Shown here: one piece after another, positions 24,547 through 35,166 of the stretch
Layout of the letters: each line of letters begins with the position of its first letter
Position numbering within the stretch: the stretch's first letter is position 1
Source of the DNA: Zarea fungicola
Taxonomy: Eukaryota; Ascomycota; Sordariomycetes; Hypocreales; Cordycipitaceae
Assembly: GCA_900169235.1 (NCBI GenBank)
Contig: FWCC01000128.1
Coordinates: 57,605 to 121,604 of the forward strand
DNA: 64,000 nucleotides
Reading direction: 5' to 3'
The notes under the pieces: generated by a model
Databases searched by the model: none
What the model saw: only the letters and a program-made list of their open reading frames with translations
Told to the model about the DNA's origin: nothing
Position numbers and translations under genes: made by a program

Positions 24547-26022
24547 AAGCACACATTTGTCCTATACTGCCCCATCCTCTTCATTCTTCTCCCTTGGATT
24601 GACTCTCTCTTTGCTGTTACTTCATTGGAGCAACAGTCTTTTGGGCGGCTTTTTGCACTTTACTACTCCTTTTTTCAATATTCACGAAACTGCCAATGTC
24701 GGCGAAAAGCCAAGCGCGGTACTATGTCCGACTCTTTTGTTTTCGTCACTACTGTTTGAATTTGGGTAGCTGTTTTTGTTTGTGTGTCCATCTTAATTTT
24801 ATAGAGCTATTAGCAATCCATCAGTTTTACAACTGTGGTGCGACAAAGCCGTCAGTTGCAGTCCAGAATATTCAGCAGACATACCATCGACATGGTGCTC
24901 AGACAGCTCCCACATGTGTTCTTGTAAATATATTTCTTTCGCTTCTTTAACTTCTTTAATTTCATATCTACTAGTATAGGGTTCCTAGATGATGTAGGTA
25001 GTATAAGGTACTTGATTGCTAAGTAATAATACTGTTGAACCGCTAGCTTACTTAGCTACTTGTGGCCCAGCTACATGATACCCGATTCCTTCCATCTGAA
25101 CCACATATTTCCATGATCGTGCTGAACTGTACGTATTTCTGTATCATATCCAACGTATTATTAACAAGTTCCCATGAGGTATCCTTGATACTCATCGGGA
25201 CAATACATTGCAGCCAACTTAATTTATTTAGAAACTTGTTATTAGTATCGATACAATTGTCTTCCAATGTTGAATGGCGTTTTACTGTTGGGCATGTGAT
25301 AGTTGTCTATGTAGCTCCAAAGTGGTGCACAACGTACCACCGCATACCGGCCTCTAAGATAAGATTAAGAAGTAATTGTCCAATTGAGTGGTCGAAATTC
25401 CAGTTAGAGTCGAATAGTCATGATAGAAAGAACTATATTTATACACACATATACATATGTGCGCGTGTGTAGGGACAAAGAGAGGGTTCCATCATAAAAG
25501 CACTCTCTTAAGTCGAAGAAGGCGTATAGTAGCTTTTTCTGGAGGCCTGCATTCAATAAATGATCGATTTCTTTCGAGATTTTGTTTAACTACATCGTAA
25601 ATAATGACCAACCAGGTAGTTTTCAACAATGTTCATCATTGTATAATGGCAAATCCAGTCCCCTCCATGTGTTTACAAACAGTAGGGCGAAGTGGCTCCG
25701 ATATATCATGTTAGCAGTAGATATTTGTATTTATGAGAAACCAAAATATCAACCCAACTCTATCCAATAGAGAATAAATCAACATAAAATTAACCAGCTA
25801 GTGGTGTGCCCATCCTAGCTGTCTCGCTGACAGATTAATCTCCCAAGATAAGCAGCTTCTCATCTAGGTCTCTCTATCTATACATAGATGAAAAAAAAAG
25901 TCACAAGTAGAATTATAGGTAAAGCCCATGCGTGCGAGGTGTGGCAGTCTATTAGCCCTGGCCACTTCCCACACAGAGGCCGTCCTAGGCTACTTGCTTC
26001 TTTTCTTGTGTTGAAACCACAC
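24547..26022. other. AT-rich spacer
   Basis: The 3' side of the Tup1-like gene followed by AT-rich sequence with many short ORFs and no domain. A small dyad of alternating purine-pyrimidine bases lies near 25443-25470. No gene or RNA is supported. Confidence 0.55.
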
Positions 26023-26319
26023 TCACTCACATCTTTTGGCGCCGGCCTCCATTAAAACTGCCTTTGCCGTCGCTTTACTGGCCTCATCCACTCTTCCGAG
26101 TGCTGTTAAAGCCGTGGCCTGGTGGCGGAAGAGGACCCCGCAGTTTGTTTTCGGGTTGACGCTGTGGTGCAGCTCACGCAACGTGTCCTCGATTGTAAGC
26201 AGAGCGGTCTTGAAGTCCTCTTTCTGGATCAGCTCTTCAATGTCTGATATCTGGTTAGAAATAAAGTGTGTGTTCCGACTTAGCACCAGTGGATGTCCGA
26301 GCTCGTCGTAGTGAGGCAT
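26023..26319 (-). CDS. Small TPR-like hypothetical protein
   Basis: An ATG-started ORF of 98 residues. Its sequence is protein-like rather than random: helical, with the pair ALLTIEDTLRELHHSV and RHQATALTALGRVDEASKA, which resembles one to two tetratricopeptide repeat helices (LGRxDEA is a common TPR turn). It could be a small intact protein or the remnant of a larger TPR protein, since no flanking exon with matching repeats is visible. It is isolated, with spacers over 1.4 kb on each side. Function is unknown. Confidence 0.4.
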   Translation of the reverse strand: MPHYDELGHPLVLSRNTHFISNQISDIEELIQKEDFKTALLTIEDTLRELHHSVNPKTNCGVLFRHQATALTALGRVDEASKATAKAVLMEAGAKRCE

Positions 26320-28025
26320 TGTTCGAGATTAGTGTGCTTGAGTGGTTGTTCCTTGAGTTGTGGGAATGGATGATTATACGGTCGAATAGGAAATCTGCTG
26401 GGGGGATTGATATGGAGGTTGATTGATTCTCGCTGGTTCATTTTGTTCTAGAGTCTGGCGGCTCTTTCTCATGTATTTATAGTTGAAAACAACTACGCAC
26501 TGACGTGCATTTGCTAGAGACTTGCTTCTCTACGGAAATATGTAAGTTCTCAATTGTGTCATGCTGTCTGCCGTATGCCGCGTATCGCTTGTTGTATGTT
26601 GCCGGTAAACTCCCTGCGGTACTCACTTGGAGTGCTACGTTGCGTCTCGGCGACTGACTATTTCTGTTGAGGTAAATAGAAAGACGCAGTTTTAATCGGC
26701 CCTATTATGCTTTCTGTTGTGTCTCTGTTACTGTCTGCTGGTGCTTCTTTTGGATATCAATGCATTTTGTGTACCGGTGTAACTAACGGGCTAACGGAAG
26801 GTACTCACTGTATTTGCATGGTTATAGCTCCATAGCCTGCACCCCATGCGCCGGTGACACTTTCTTGTGAATTTCGTTACCGTTCATGCCCAGCTATTCA
26901 TGTCCGTCTTCTTCATTCTTCTTCTTCGGCTCCTTATCCGGCTCAGCAGCGGCGAGTGACTGTTGGAGAATTGCCGCTGGCTCTACGTAATACGTTCCTT
27001 TACGACGATGGCCGCGGTGTCGCCCGTCTCACAAATAAACCCCCTTCTGAGAAACCTGGTATGTGATAATGAAAAGTTATTTCATTGGATAGGGGAGCAT
27101 CGGGTTGAGAAACGGTCCTAAGCAGTCCTTGATTAACATCAAAGCCGTAAGCCATCTCTTTGCGTCAAGCCATATCTTAATGAGCTTGATTCGGTAATTC
27201 ATAGAGTATACATCTCTACTCTATCCACAGCCCTAGAAATTGCGTGGGTGTGAGGATGGCAGTCATATTGTGAGACAAATGCTTTGGATGGCGGAAGCTG
27301 TGCTTCTGATGTGTTTGAATTATATGAGTTGGTGGTGCAGAGGTTTCTATATCAAAGAGCTTGGCAAATACTATTGTTACATTAACGTAGCTCTTGTTGA
27401 TGAGCTGTGCGTGTTTCTTTGGATATTAGCGCGCGGCCTGGGCGAACCCATCCTTTGCTGCCTTTGTGTATCGGACTGTCTGGCGCTTCTCCTCACAAAA
27501 GTCTGTGTAATTTTCCACTGTGCATCTAAGATACGCTAGTTAGATGCCCGTGGTAAGATTTAAATTGTGCTTTACTTGTAAGCACTGTTGTGCTGCTGTG
27601 AATCAGAAACTGACCTGCCGTAGTGCATCGGGCACGAATGTGTCCTGGGAGAGTCTTCATACAGTGCCTGTCCCTGAACAAAAGCGTATTACAAGTACAC
27701 GGTATGATCATGATTAACAGACGGTGAAACGTGACAAAATGGCTAGGCCTCAATCAATAGATTACACAGATCAAATATTGTACGACGCCTTTCCCCGCTA
27801 GAAGACCGTGACCGTGTTTATTATTCCACAATCGTACCAACTATCTGGCTGTTTGGAACTAGGGACTGAGCAGGGCCGGCATTTATCCATTAAACCTTCT
27901 CGATATCTAAGATTTTCATTGTTCAAGCTTTTTTTTGCTATGTTTTATTAGCCTCTATCGAACAATGACTCGCTAGTAAGACACCATGGACATTTACGAC
28001 GACCTGCAGCAAAGGCGGCCGTCGC
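26320..28025. other. Spacer, nothing recognised
   Basis: A 1.7 kb stretch between the small TPR-like ORF and the MFS transporter stop. Several short ORFs occur (for example 27240-27539 on the plus strand) but none has domain-like features or a spliced continuation. Confidence 0.5.
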
Positions 28026-29827
28026 TTAAAATTCCTTCAATTCCTCAACATCTTCTATAATCTGATAGTTTTCTGAACTTTCTTGCTTGCCAAGATCGAG
28101 GTTGCGGGCGAAAAGAGAGCTTATGAGCCCAAGAAGCGAAAACCCAAGCATCACCAGCCATATGGCTCGGATGCTTTCTGACATTATCTGTCTGTATATA
28201 ATTTGAACCGAATCAGGCAACTCGGCAATCTTCTCTGCTGACCGTGCGATGTCGTCGGAAGTTAGGATCTTGTCTGCCGGGATGGTCCCCGCTGATACGC
28301 GGCTGCGAACGGCAGATGCCCATTGATTCTGTAAAACGGCTGCACCGACACAAACACCAAACGTCTCACCTAGACTCGTCATGAAGCTCACCATGGTGGT
28401 GGCAATGGCGACATCTTGGGGTGGCTGGGACGCTTGCACCGCGTACAGCCTACCGGGGAAGAGGATGCCACCTCCGACACCGTAGATGAGTTCGCACAGG
28501 ACCTGGAATGGTCTTGCCGTTGTCGGCGTCCATCTGCTCATCAAAGCCATTGCAGCAGCTAGAAGCACCCAGGCGCCGGAATTGAGCCATTTGAACCGCC
28601 GCATTGCCCCCATGACGAAGCCGGCAATCGCCGCTACCGGCGGGACAGTTCCGAGACCAGGGAGTGCACTTACACTGGCTTGGAAAAGTGACTGCTCTCG
28701 AGTGACGTAGAACTGCAGTCCCCACAAGAATACCATTAGATTTACCCCTTACTCGTTTACTTTGGAAAACGTACATATAATATTAAAAAGAAGCCGATGG
28801 ACCACAGCAGCATGGCGTTGATGAAAGCGGACAGGTATCCAGACGCTGCAGTTCTGTCGAGAAATATGCGTATAGGCACCATCGGGTTCTTTGCAACCGA
28901 GGCTTCAAATATTATAAAGATGATAATACCGCAGATGCCCAGTGTAAGCGGGAGCAGGATCTGGTATGATCCCCATGGGCTAGCGGCACCGCCGGCCAGG
29001 ATGCTGTACAGGACCAGCACAAGAGGGACGGTGAACAAGGCCAGGCCTGTCCAATCATAGTGCTTCAGAAGTAAACGGCTATTCTCTTTGGCTTGCTGGA
29101 CCTGTAAAGAGAAGTAGATGATAATGCCCGTAGGTATGCAGATTGGAACATTGAGAAAGAACACCCTGCTAAGCTCACACGGCTCAAGTCAGTAAAGAAT
29201 TTGACACAACGAGACTAGGTTGAGTCTTACCAGCGCCAGGTAGAGTACTCGGCAAGACCACTTCCCAGAAGAGAGCCTGCTATCAGTCCAGCGGCTCCAG
29301 AGAGGGACAGCATACCCATGTAGAGGCCGCGGATCCGCATCGGAATGAGGTCTGCTGTAATGACGTTGGCCATGACGTTCAGGCCCCCAGAACCGGCACC
29401 TTGGACCTAGATACACTTGTTAATACGGTCCATATCCCTTTTTTTAAGCTTTTTCTAGCTCCGGGAAGTTTGGAGGATCTAATACAGCCCTTGACCCAAT
29501 CATCCACGCAATATTCGGCGCAATGGTACACAGCACGCTACCAAGGGAAAACAGTGCCAAGGCGGCCAGGACGCATGATTTGTGGCCAACAATCTCAGCC
29601 ATGGATCCTAAAATGGGGGGCGCAGTGGTTTGTGCGACGAGGTAGCTTGAACCGCACCAGTTTGCTTGCTGGTTAGTTGCCTGGAGCGAGCTGGCAATCG
29701 CGGGCAGCGCGCTTGCCACGACCACGGTGTCCATGATGGCGACAAAGATGCAGACGCAGAGACATGCAAAGGTAACCCGGTGGTTCTTGGGCTTCTCTAT
29801 TGATGACGGCTCACTCTCGGTCATCAT
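28026..29827 (-). CDS. MFS transporter, DHA2-like multidrug type
   Basis: A 531-residue transporter from exons 29486-29827, 29231-29406, 28775-29165 and 28026-28712, all GT-AG and in phase. Family hallmarks are the first-helix motif DTVVVASALPAIA, the motif-A loop GSMAEIVGHKS, the segment VQGAGSGGLN and the helix-5 end GSGLAEYSTWRWVFFLNVPI, reconstructed across two junctions. This subgroup exports drugs or fungal metabolites across the plasma membrane by proton antiport. The start was set at the ATG at 29827; upstream in-frame sequence begins only with TTG. The last intron removes a stretch that reads MVFLWGLQ in frame, and splicing then gives LILYFYVTREQSL. The gene lies 0.3 kb from a GNAT-like gene on the same strand. 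Confidence 0.86.
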
Positions 29828-30159
29828 TTTTTCGGCTATTTTTAATAAACCATGAAAAAAGGGGTTTGGTATGGAGGTCGTCAGGACTGCTGACCAGGAC
29901 AAGGCTTCGGAGCCGCTTCGTACATGGCTCACAAGCCCGGCCGCACCGGGCCAGCCTGGTCGGATAGGCAGAAAACTCAAGTCGCACTATAAATAGAAAC
30001 CAAGAAAGCCCTTTACATGTGCAAGCTCCATTTTATCGTCGTATTAACTACATGTTGCAGAATTCCTGCTTTGGACTGGAAGGTCACTTACACCCCGAAC
30101 TGATGCGAAAACAAATATTTCTACAGCAACAGCACAAACTACAGCTTATAGCACCAGAA
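29828..30159. other. Short spacer between MFS and GNAT-like genes
   Basis: 332 bp that must serve as promoter of the MFS gene and 3' region of the upstream GNAT-like gene. No other feature is seen. Confidence 0.5.
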
Positions 30160-30948
30160 TCAGAGCTTACCCCTGAACCTATCTTCCTTCGCCTTGGCAA
30201 AGAGAAGCTCAGGATCCATGAATCCAATCTGCAGCACCTCGTCACCCGCGCCTTTTCTAAACATGGTGCGGTAAAATCTATTCGTTCCCGTATCCCGGTG
30301 CCAGTGCTTCTCGTCGTCTACATCCTTCAGAAAAACACGCCCCGCCTCATGATTGTTTGACCCCTTGAAAATAAAATTCTCTTCATCAAATGTTGCCTCT
30401 GACGATATGAGCATTTGACTGCGGTGTTTTGCGCTAATCTCTGCCGCAATTCGGCGATGCAGCTCGCTAGGGCCGCCATCCAGCGGATGGTCCTCTTGCC
30501 ATTGCGGCGACGGGTAGAGGTGGACAGCGTACTTGGTCATGTGCACGAGGGAGCTGATGACTTCTGACAGCGTCGTCATCCAGAAACCCTGGGGGTAGTC
30601 GCCCAAGAGATGGATCCAGAGGTTGGCGTGCATGAATTGATTCACGCCGAAACTGCGGCGATGGGCCGGGTGGATGACTGTCAATCCCGAATGAATCACC
30701 GGATTTGGCAGCTTCGGGATGTGAATGACTATAGAAGAGACGAAGGCAACAATTTTACCATTGTGTCGTGCCACGACAATAACTTTGTCTCTGAATGCAT
30801 CTGCAACGTCGTCGACAAACACTTGGTATGGCGGCAGAGGGCTAAGACAGAGGGCGCCCAGCTGTTTTAGTTCTTCGTGTATGTCTTTTAACTCGATCTC
30901 GGGGATTTCTGGCAGGTCCAACACCTCATATTGATAATTTCCGGACAT
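30160..30948 (-). CDS. GNAT-like N-acetyltransferase family protein
   Basis: A single-exon ORF of 262 residues from the ATG at 30948. Residues about 55-115 look like a GNAT fold: strands VIVVARHNGKIVAFVSSIVI, then HSGLTVIHPAHRRSFGVNQF, where GNAT enzymes have the acetyl-CoA loop after a TVxPxxRR segment. GNAT proteins transfer acetyl groups to amines; the acceptor here is unknown. The Gly-rich Q/RxxGxG/A loop is weak (RSFGV), so activity is uncertain. An alternative in-frame ATG lies at 31017, but the sequence between the two starts includes a TATA-like alternating run and looks like leader. The 3' end contains a donor-like GGTAAGC just before the stop, so a further exon cannot be excluded. 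Confidence 0.6.
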   Translation of the reverse strand: MSGNYQYEVLDLPEIPEIELKDIHEELKQLGALCLSPLPPYQVFVDDVADAFRDKVIVVARHNGKIVAFVSSIVIHIPKLPNPVIHSGLTVIHPAHRRSFGVNQFMHANLWIHLLGDYPQGFWMTTLSEVISSLVHMTKYAVHLYPSPQWQEDHPLDGGPSELHRRIAAEISAKHRSQMLISSEATFDEENFIFKGSNNHEAGRVFLKDVDDEKHWHRDTGTNRFYRTMFRKGAGDEVLQIGFMDPELLFAKAKEDRFRGKL

Positions 30949-32637
30949 GTTGTATATATATATCGTTGCACGTAAACGATTGTGTGGTTTCGGAATGAAA
31001 CCTTCTTCGGTTGTCATCTGCACAAGGCTAAGGCGGAGGAGCGTGTGTCTAGTATTTAATCCGATAAATTGCAAGCACTCACCTTGGTGCAGGCTCTCGG
31101 CACATTTCCGAGCTGCATATTTAATGATTCCTGCTCCGCCTGGAATCAAGTCTCCTAAAACGGCTACGTGGCCGAGCCTTGTTCTGTCAGACAAGTAGGC
31201 AGTTTTCTTGGGCAAAGCACTGCCCGTTACGCTGCGGACAGCTAACTTTAGTTTTATGGTTGGCTAATTTAAGAGGATATATTGATAAGCAAATCGACAC
31301 CCAGGAACTGCCTTTTATTTAAGATGAAAAAAATTAGTTCGGGTGAAGATGCCCGAAAAGGATAGTCTTGCTTCGGTCTGCTTCTTTGTAAGCGCTGTTT
31401 GCTGTTCTGTAGGCGCTCACCCGGAAGCAACGGTACGCAGAGCATACGAAACTAGGAAAAATAATATCCAGGTAACGCTATGCATGGAGAGATTATTTTC
31501 CAACCAATTATAGAGTCGGTGCGTCGCTGTCCTGGTATCCGCTCCGAGATCCGCCCGCGATATGCAGGGTGGACAGCACTACTGTAATGCAATGCAATGC
31601 ATAAGCCAGCTAAGTATAGCACGGAGCCACAGATATATTCATTTGGCTCGTAATAATGGCAACACCTGTAGTTGGCTGATATCATGACGCTATGAAATCG
31701 GGCTTTGATTTAAGGTTATTGCAAGCCGTGTTTTCATCAAAAGATAGGAAGCGCCTTATTAATCTCCGGCCGGTTACTTATCGCGCCACGGTCCACGTGT
31801 GTTTTCAATACAACCAATCCCTGAGGAAGTGTGAGCGGGTGACTGCGTAAGCAGAGGTATACCAGTAGTATTATAAAGACCAAGCAAAATACTACAGTTT
31901 AGGAAAGACTATAAAAGACAACAATTATCTAACCCGATGGTTTTTCTCCTTAGTTAAAACTAATATAGTGGCGAAAGTTATTATGTTGTTGGTGGTGAGT
32001 TGGCTGGAATTTGACTTGAAAAATGATGGTATTTTAAGATACGGAGCGACTTCAGACAGTATATAATCCTTGTTTCTTTGGTAGCATGTACCCTGCTAGA
32101 ACCCTGGTCTCCTAGGTATTAATCCAGTTAATTAAATGATTTGCTGTCTATGAGATATGTAAACAGCAAGATTAATGCTCGCCGCGTATTCTAAGCAATC
32201 AAGTTCCAGAAGTAGTGTTTGTTGACAGGTTCCACAATGTGAGTAAAGGCATAGATGAACAATTAGGAAACGTGACCTCAGGAGGGCGCAATTGAGACTT
32301 TTCCAAGCAACAACTTTGCAGACTTCATTAGGTAAAGTCGGGCCATGATGATGGTTTGGCGGGGTACCGTGGCAGCGCGGACCCGATTAGGCAAAAGTAC
32401 AAAAGCCCAACCTGGCGTAACGGGCCAGGATGTCGTTGAAACTGATCGCATCGCTTACCCTTCTGGAGCAATGTCTCCAAAGTATCTACGCCGCGCCACC
32501 ACTAGCAATGGAGAAGAATCTACTCCGCGCCGGCACCGGCAACGGAGCCATCGAGGTGATGCGGGGGCCGGCCTCTCTTATTAATAAAGCTTCATTGCAT
32601 CCATTCACTTAGACGCCAATTGACAAGATCATTCAAT
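30949..32637. other. Divergent promoter region
   Basis: This 1.7 kb spacer separates the GNAT-like gene (minus) from the FAD oxidoreductase (plus) and should hold both promoters. A TATATATAT run lies just upstream of the GNAT start, and a fourfold AATGC repeat lies near 31575-31600. No gene is supported. Confidence 0.5.
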
Positions 32638-34230
32638 ATGGCTACACAGACTCATGATGTCGTTATTATTGGCGGCGGCCACAACGGTCTCACGGCCGCA
32701 GCCTACCTCGCCAAGGCGGGCAAGTCGGTGCTTCTCCTCGAGCGCCTGGAATCAACCGGCGGCGCCGCCGTCAGCGCCGTCGCCTTTGAGGGCCTCGCTG
32801 CTCGACTCTCCCGCTACTCGTACCTAGTTAGCCTGCTGCCGAGCAAGATCATTACAGACCTTGGCCTGGATATCCAGCTCGCACGGCGCCGATACTCATC
32901 GTACACGCCGGTGCCTGGCCATGCACAAGGCGCCGGTCTCCTCGTTGACCGCGGAGATGCCGCCGCGACTCGTACCTCGTTTGAAAGAATCGGGGCCACG
33001 AGCGATGCTGGTGCCTTTGCGACATTCTACAACGACACCACGCGTGTGGCCGAGGCGCTGTGGCCCACCGTCACGGAGCCGCTGCCCCGGCGCTCCGAGG
33101 CAAAAGCGCGATTGGGGGATAATGCCTTGTGGGAGGCAGTCTTTGAACGCCCGATTGGCGAGCTCATCGAGGCACGGATCCAAGACGATGTGGTCCGTGG
33201 CGTCGTGGCCACGGATGCGCTGATTGGCATGCTGGCGACGCCGCACGACGCCGACCTCCAGCAGAACCGCTGCTTCCTGTATCATGTCATCGGCGGAGGC
33301 ACTGGGGATTGGGATGTGCCGGTCGGCGGCATGGGCAACGTGACAGGGCAGCTCGCCAGATCTGCGCGAGCGGCCGGCGCACAGCTCCTCACCGGCGCCT
33401 GCGTAGACTCAATAAAGCAGGACGGCACTGTGACTTACACGGCTGATGGCCAGCAGCACACCGTCACTGCCGGGCATGTCCTGTCCAACGTCGCGCCGTT
33501 TACGCTCGCGAAGCTCCTCGAGCAGCCGGCGGCGGCGGCGGCGGCGGTCGCCCGTCCAGAAGGCGCGCAGGTCAAGGTCAACCTGCTCCTCAAGCGGCTG
33601 CCCAAGCTGCGCGACGCCTCCGTCTCGCCCGAGGCCGCCTTTGGGGGCACGTTCCACATCAACGAGACGTACAGCCAGCTCGCGACGGCCCACGCGAGCG
33701 CGTCTGCGGGGAGCATCCCGGACATTCTGCCGTGCGAGATCTACTGCCACTCGCTCACCGACTCGTCGATCCTCGGGCCGGAGCTCGCGGCCGCCGGGGC
33801 GCAGACGCTCACTGTATTCGGGCTGCAGGCTCCGGACCGGCTTCTCACCGCAGAGACCAATGATGCCCAGCGCGCGCGCCTGCAGGCTGCGGTGCTGAGG
33901 AGCTTGAACTCGGTGCTGGCAGAGCCCATAGAGGATGTCCTGATGGAGGACGTGCAAGGGCGCCCTTGCATCGAGACCAAGACGACGCTGGACCTGGAAG
34001 CGGCGCTCAACATGCCGGGCGGGCACATCTTCCACGGCCCGCTGAGCTGGCCGTTTGCCGAGGACAATGATCCCCTCGACACCCCCGGACAGCGTTGGGG
34101 CGTAGCGACGGAGTATGGGGAGCGCATTCTGCTGTGCGGTGCTGGAGCCGTGCGAGGCGGTGCTGTAAGTGGGCTTGGAGGGCATAATGCCGCCATGGCG
34201 GTTTTGGAGGCCACTGCGGCCAGGGCGTAG
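32638..34230 (+). CDS. FAD-dependent oxidoreductase, phytoene desaturase/PYROXD2-like
   Basis: An intronless gene of 530 residues. The N-terminus holds a Rossmann FAD-binding motif (VVIIGGGHNGLTAAAYLAKAG, residues about 8-28) and the second conserved segment LLERLESTGGAA. The C-terminal FAD-contact segment RGGAVSGLGGHNAAMAVLE is also present. The whole length and the segments FLYHVIGGGTGDWDVPVGGMG and GQLARSARAAGA fit the PYROXD2/CrtI-like group. Family members oxidise diverse substrates, and the substrate here is unknown. The ATG at 32638 was chosen over an upstream in-frame TTG. The gene is markedly GC-rich, has no introns and sits between AT-rich flanks, which differs from its spliced neighbours and is compatible with acquisition from bacteria, although this is only inferred. 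Confidence 0.85.
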   Translation: MATQTHDVVIIGGGHNGLTAAAYLAKAGKSVLLLERLESTGGAAVSAVAFEGLAARLSRYSYLVSLLPSKIITDLGLDIQLARRRYSSYTPVPGHAQGAGLLVDRGDAAATRTSFERIGATSDAGAFATFYNDTTRVAEALWPTVTEPLPRRSEAKARLGDNALWEAVFERPIGELIEARIQDDVVRGVVATDALIGMLATPHDADLQQNRCFLYHVIGGGTGDWDVPVGGMGNVTGQLARSARAAGAQLLTGACVDSIKQDGTVTYTADGQQHTVTAGHVLSNVAPFTLAKLLEQPAAAAAAVARPEGAQVKVNLLLKRLPKLRDASVSPEAAFGGTFHINETYSQLATAHASASAGSIPDILPCEIYCHSLTDSSILGPELAAAGAQTLTVFGLQAPDRLLTAETNDAQRARLQAAVLRSLNSVLAEPIEDVLMEDVQGRPCIETKTTLDLEAALNMPGGHIFHGPLSWPFAEDNDPLDTPGQRWGVATEYGERILLCGAGAVRGGAVSGLGGHNAAMAVLEATAARA

Positions 34231-35166
34231 GCCTATGGAGATGGAGGGATAGGAAACCTTGCTGGGATATGTACCGGTCCTTGATTTCACGGACAGGTAA
34301 AAACAAATTCGCTATACATCTTGTTTATAACACCATCTTTAGCAGTCCTTGTCAGCCACGCCCTGGCCCTGACCTGCGTGAAAGATATTGTTTTGTAGGG
34401 GTCATATATTATAAAAGCTTTTTTAATCACCCTCAATAGTGAGTAGATTCCTTCTCGTAAACGTAGCCATCTCTATATCGGTGGTGGCCAGGGCGATCTC
34501 TGTAGTCTGACACTCCCACTTGCACACATCTTGGGTTGGCTGTGGCCCTTCAGAGGCAGGAAGGGGCTTCAATAAAGAAAATAGAATTTTTTGCATAATT
34601 TTTCAAATTGAATGCACTCGGTTCTACTAGGCCCTTTACTGTTGTTGAAGACTTGCAGCCAGGATGAGACATGCATAGCGCTGGCTTACACCTTGGCCCA
34701 TCCAAAGGCCAACCTTGAGGCAACCCAAAATCAAACCTCCCGAGTAATTTTCCTAAATTTCAGACTTTTTGCCAAAATCGCATTCAACCAAACATCAATT
34801 CGCAGCTGGCAAATTATCATGTTTGTCACGTGTCTGCGTTCAAGAGGCTTTTCAAGAGGGTGGCAAGAAGGGCGGGGTTGGGCGCGGCACCGTAGCGGCC
34901 AAATGCCAACAGCCAACGAGGAAATATTAAAGTATTATTATTAGTTCACAATCTTGAAACCGTTTTCTGCCCCATCTCATCTCATGTTTTTAAGCCAATA
35001 ACCATTTACACGAGGAAGCTCCAATCATTCTTACAAAACAGAAATTTTCTTCACTCTTCTCATTTTCTCATTATATTCAACGCTTTAAGCAAGGAGACAG
35101 TCTACACAATTATCCCAGCTCTTTAGCCCATCGTCTTCTGATCGTCTTACCGTGTACATTGGGCAA
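34231..35166. other. Spacer upstream of proton channel gene
   Basis: The 3' side of the FAD oxidoreductase and the promoter and leader of the proton channel gene. The last 200 bp are C/T-rich, as in many fungal promoters. No gene is supported. Confidence 0.5.

Noticed and set aside
27240..27539. 99-residue hydrophobic ORF
   Set aside because: Composition follows the AT-rich spacer and no homologous pattern or regulatory context is visible.
28714..28774. In-frame segment beginning MVFLWGLQ as coding exon start of the third MFS gene
   Set aside because: It lies within a GTACGT to CTGCAG intron; removing it joins LILY to FYVTREQSL in phase and fits the family better.
33409..34290. 293-residue minus-strand ORF opposite the FAD oxidoreductase
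   Set aside because: Arg-rich antisense shadow of a GC-rich gene without domain features.
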